From Verpa conica (lineage: Eukaryota; Ascomycota; Pezizomycetes; Pezizales; Morchellaceae): a stretch of DNA of 64,000 nucleotides. How positions within the stretch are numbered: position 1 is the stretch's first letter; each line of letters starts with the position of its first letter. The translations under genes were made by a program, and so were the position numbers. Shown one piece after another: positions 59,928-64,000 of this stretch. A model generated the notes under the pieces. It saw nothing but the letters and a program-made list of their open reading frames with translations. It did not search any database and was not told the DNA's origin. Location of the stretch: assembly GCA_033030425.1 (NCBI GenBank), contig JAUFSD010000013.1, positions 372,001 to 436,000 of the forward strand, read 5' to 3'.

Positions 59928-62900
59928 TGTAATCGCTGGTGATACTAGCAAACCTGAAGATAAACAGCTGGTTTGTATAGTGCTAATATCACGATAGTCA
60001 AATTCGGTAAGATGGGAGAAGGTATCTTAAGGATGGGGGACGATAAGGTAGACTTGATTGGGTGATAATGGTGACAAGGAGCAAGCAGCAGAGTGAAGAG
60101 ATGACGAGAGATGAGGAGAGATGAGGGGGGGATGATGAGGGATGGAAGAGTAGATGGAGAAGTAGGAAAGGGAATAGCTGAATGATTATGACTGCTGGCT
60201 GTCAAATTGGGGTGGGGGGGGGGAGGCAGAAGAAGGAGAGGAGCGAAGGGGAAGGGGAGATATGATACGTATATATTCGAACGGGAGGTGCTCTAAGTGG
60301 GTGGTGGTGATGAACCCGAACCAGACTGCTGGGATCCCCTTTCCCAGCGCTGTGTGCTAGTTACTGCCTAGCGCTGAGTGCGTGAGCGGGTGAAGGGCAA
60401 GGATTACGGGGACGCTGTGGGTGAGTGCGTGGGTGACAGCAGTGGTCAATAAATATGTGCGTGTGGGCGGCGCCGACGAAGGTGTACTGGGACCCTTTCG
60501 TATAAGCGTAGTTATGTGATTAACATTGATTATATCATGTACTGTACTATATCATCAGTCTCTCCCTAGGAAGGGTGTAGTGCGCTTTGTGGGCCAGCGC
60601 ACACCGTCTGTTTGTGGGCCCTTTCCCCAAACACTCCCCCTCTCAAGAGGTGTTTGGAAACAAGACTCGATGACGATGTGGCTCACCAGTGCTCTCTTCC
60701 TTTTCCTATATGGTGATGGTCTACCGTCAAAGATACATGTATTCTCTCCCTCATCCTTCTCGAGTTGTTCCTTTTTTCTCTGTATGCAAGCCGCCTTGAC
60801 GCAGTCCCCAATTCCTCGATCTTCTCAAGTGGCTTCTCCACTAGAACATTTCTTTTTTCTTCTCTTTTTTCCCTTTCTCCCTTCCAATTGAGCCGTCAAA
60901 TACTGCCCTAAAGCGCGCCCTACATACATACCCGACCCGGCATGTTGATATCCACTTGGGTACGTACCTACATATTCGTGTCCCATGGATTATTGACCTT
61001 CGGAATCAGGCCGCTCCAACCTCCATATGAAATGCTGTACCAGTTATAAGCAATCTGGGCAGATCCAACCCTACTGTGGTGTGGTTCTCGGGGGAAAAGC
61101 GACGAAAGGGAAAGCGCGGATTTCTGGTTTTCTCCATTTCTTCTTTTCTTTTCCCTTTCTTGCGCAGACGCAGCAGGCCTGCAGACAGGCACTGATTCCT
61201 TGAGCTGGGGGTAGACCTGTTCGAAGGGCATGTATCGCTGTGAAAGATGTGCATCTTGTGCATGCACGTTCCAGTGGATACGCCCCGCTCCTCTGGGAAC
61301 TAAATAACTTTCTTTTTTTTCCCACCCTCTTACTTTTTTTCTTTTTTTCTTTTTGACTTTCTTTGCTTTTTTCCAAATCTTTCCTGCAAACCTTCTTATT
61401 TTGCCTTACCACTGCAAGGAGGGTGAGCGGTGGAAAAGAGGCCGCAACCAGACGTGTGGGAAAGGGTGGAGGAAGCTTCATGGGTTCTGGGTCAGGCACT
61501 TGGGTGCATCGAACACTGAGGACCAACCAGACCTACAGGACATTGCTTGTTGCCTGTCCCGACACTTCACCCACCCCACCCGGCTGCGTCTCGCGGTGCC
61601 AGTCCTTCACCAACCTAGGTTACTCGCCTCCTGCTCATAGGTTACCGTGAGATGGTAGTTTGTCGAGGTTATTTAGGATCGCTTGAAACTGAACCCCACT
61701 TACCCGCCACTAACTCCTTCCCTGGCTACATTCGCCAATTCCGTTCTTACGAAGTTGGGGGCCAGCCTTGGTTTCGGTAACATAAACGCTGGTCTTCTTT
61801 GAGTTGGGTACCGCCAGGCCGGGTCGGCGGGCGATTAAAAACCAAGCCCAACGCCATGTGGCCCCTGGTTCCAAGAAGAGGGAGCCTAGGCGGGAATCAT
61901 CGAAAAGTCCTGAGTGGCGGATGGTGGTGATATGTACATACTATATACGCATCCGACACAGCTGCCAGAACATGATTGGCGTTATCCCCACGACATCCCT
62001 TCGGAATCTTGTATTTGATTTTAAATTGTCCAAATCCATCTCGTACACATACATGTATGTAGGACACGTCGGCTCACGGAGTGTAGTACTACATGTAATG
62101 ATCATCGCGAACTTCAACCGTATTGTAACCGTTACAGAAATGCGGTACGAACCTCAGATCAGGTATCTACGTACCCCGGAAATAAGAACTCTTCTGCCCC
62201 ACACACACTCCTCGCACACTCACACTCACACAAGACATCCCAAAACTCTGTTCGCGACCGACGACAGCGAGTTTCCACTGACTGGGAGGAGCCAGTTACC
62301 TATTCTGATCACCTCATTCATCAGGGTTCATGAGTTACCGTCACCCCGCTCACTCACCGCGGTGAACACCACCATCCTGGGTCCCACCATCAAGAAGACA
62401 AAGATAAAAAAGCTTTGACCTTCTTGCTGTCAATTGAGAAATCACAAGCCCTAGACGGCCCATCGTCACCCCTGTCAAACATTAGCAATTCTCTCGCTTG
62501 CGTCTGCGATGAAACAGGGTCGATCACCTGAGCAGCTGGACGCCAAAGGCCTAAGAGTTCGATGGTGATCCTCCATCTATTTTTTTGTGGGTGTGGCTGT
62601 TGGGCTGTGCTGTGCTGTGGGCTGGATTGAACAGCTCATGTTTTCCGATCACATTTTTTTATTACTATTTCATCAGAATTACTATGACGGTCAGAACCAA
62701 AAGGCTCGAGCTCTTCGGCTCCTCCGTATTATGTTTGCTTCGATCCTCACAGACGAGAATAAATAAATAAAAAGTAACAATGACACCCTGGGCCCTACAC
62801 ATCTAGATCACAGCACTTTCTCCAGTCCCACCCCATGTCCAGTCTGAAACAATTCCTTGGGAATGAAGCGAGTTGGAGTTAGGGTCCTCCGGCAGCAACC

Positions 62901-64000
62901 TCCTCTTCCCGAAGGACTAGTCTAGCTCGCGATGGAAATTGTGGATAGATGTCGACATAAATTGTTGCGGCTTGGCTCTGTAATCGTGCCTCGGTAATCA
63001 AGTACGCGCCGCTAACTACGCAATTGCTTTATTTATTTATTTATTTACCGCGCGCAGCTCCCTTTATATTTAGGTTGATCATCTTTGACAGAAAATCTCA
63101 GTACCTAGGCTTACCTACGCTGGACTGGCATCCCATCACCCAAGTTGTTTCAGCATAACACAGTGGTGGTTCCCGGCCTCTTCTAACTATGGTCCGTGTC
63201 TTTTTGATGGCAATATTCGATTTATGTCTTCCGATCCTCTATTTCGAAATCGCGAAAGTAAATTTGAGGTTTATTCTACTTTGTTTCGAAAAGACGCTTG
63301 GTCCAAGGGAAATTCGGCTATTCGTTGTATCACAATCAGCCCACTACAGACATATATTCGATTTGATATCCCTCTATTTTCATGGCCAGGAACCAGGTAC
63401 CAACGTACATCTCAATTTCGAGCCTATTCCCGAGGTACGGGGTTTACACCAATATACCTAGGAAACATATATGTGGATCCAGACGGGAGTTCGCGCTGTG
63501 GAGAATTGACATCGGATATATCCGAGCTGGTTGGCAAGGGCACTTAGTCGGAGATAATCTAACAAAGTCGGCGTTTCGCCAGGCACGAAGCGAGAAAGTA
63601 GAGCAATAAACCTAACTCATATGAGCCTCAGGCGGTCAAGAGGGGACGGAATGCATAAACAGGATCGCCGACACTCCGAAATCGCCGATTATTGCCCGAA
63701 GTCAACAAGATGATGACAGGAGGGACCAGCCCCGGCGATCGCCAAGTAGGAGGGAAAAAAATGAGGTGGGGGTAACAGAGAACGGGATACCAGGGGACGA
63801 GACGAGGGTCAGGAAAATGCTCGGTACCGGTATCTGTGGATCGTGGCCTGAACTCCACCGAGTTTGGCTAACAGATGGGGGGGGGTCAATGGCGAGAGCG
63901 AAATGTCTAGTGTGTGGCACATTATGGAGATTTGGGGATCGGTAAATTTGGACCTGTAGCTCCCGAGGCCTATCCGTCACCGTTGGACACACGGGCGCCG
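59928..64000. other. Intergenic region to the window end, no supported gene
   Basis: The first 400 bases hold the methyltransferase promoter, with G-rich low-complexity DNA on the plus strand. From 60.5 to 61.4 kb the DNA is CT-rich with T runs, like a fungal promoter. Frames at 61804-62418 (204 codons, plus) and 63189-63547 are the longest but have no domain and are partly low complexity (CA repeat near 62205-62230). The start of a gene beyond the window cannot be excluded. Confidence 0.5.
63028..63047. repeat. TTTA tetranucleotide microsatellite
   Basis: About five TTTA units in intergenic DNA. Confidence 0.85.

Noticed and set aside
61804..62418. A 204-codon plus-strand frame
   Set aside because: It includes a CA microsatellite, and its amino-acid composition is not protein-like. 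It has no domain, so it is left as possible but unsupported.

Overview
The window is nuclear DNA of a filamentous ascomycete (Pezizomycotina). The evidence is protein genes with many short GT..AG introns (about 50-200 bases), fungal protein families (a structural-zinc xylitol dehydrogenase, a TAM-type methyltransferase, an intron-rich secreted pectate lyase, a Slp1/Cdc20 APC/C activator), and no operons. Thirteen genes in 64 kb, separated by 2-7 kb of AT-rich, TpA/CTAG-rich, homopolymer-rich DNA, is sparse for an ascomycete. It would suit a large repeat-rich genome such as that of a truffle or another Pezizomycete, but that placement is an inference.

Layout. 1-4.36 kb is intergenic. 4.36-5.10 kb (+) is a small coiled-coil protein. 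6.14-7.41 kb (-) is a Rab4-type GTPase and 7.89-9.12 kb (-) is xylitol dehydrogenase. 11.42-13.41 kb (+) is a PAF-acetylhydrolase-like lipase. 16.20-17.14 kb (-) is an MTH1-like Nudix hydrolase. 20.69-21.54 kb (+) is a Ser-rich orphan. 26.15-28.91 kb (+) is a Kelch-BTB protein. 33.14-33.82 kb (+) is a small nuclear-type orphan. 37.81-39.07 kb (+) is a secreted pectate lyase. 41.44-42.23 kb (+) is a charged orphan. 49.22-49.90 kb (+) is a Gln/Ser-rich orphan. 53.03-55.03 kb (-) is Cdc20. 58.64-59.93 kb (-) is a SAM methyltransferase. The largest gene-poor block is 42.3-49.2 kb.

The genes are not a functional cluster. Core cell-biology genes (Rab4, Cdc20, Kelch-BTB, Nudix) are mixed with carbon metabolism (xylitol dehydrogenase, pectate lyase) and five unrecognised low-complexity proteins. 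Exon structures were rebuilt by hand from splice sites and reading phase. All seven multi-exon models except the Rab4 exon 3/4 join give continuous family-like proteins.

The least explained signals are three. Two orphans 28 kb apart (20.69 and 49.22 kb) share a 28-residue C-terminal motif with 14 identities. The palindrome TACATGTA occurs at least 14 times where about one is expected, three of them inside an identical 12-mer. Several decayed coding fragments lie in the gene-poor DNA. I found no CRISPR array, rRNA, convincing tRNA or intact transposon.
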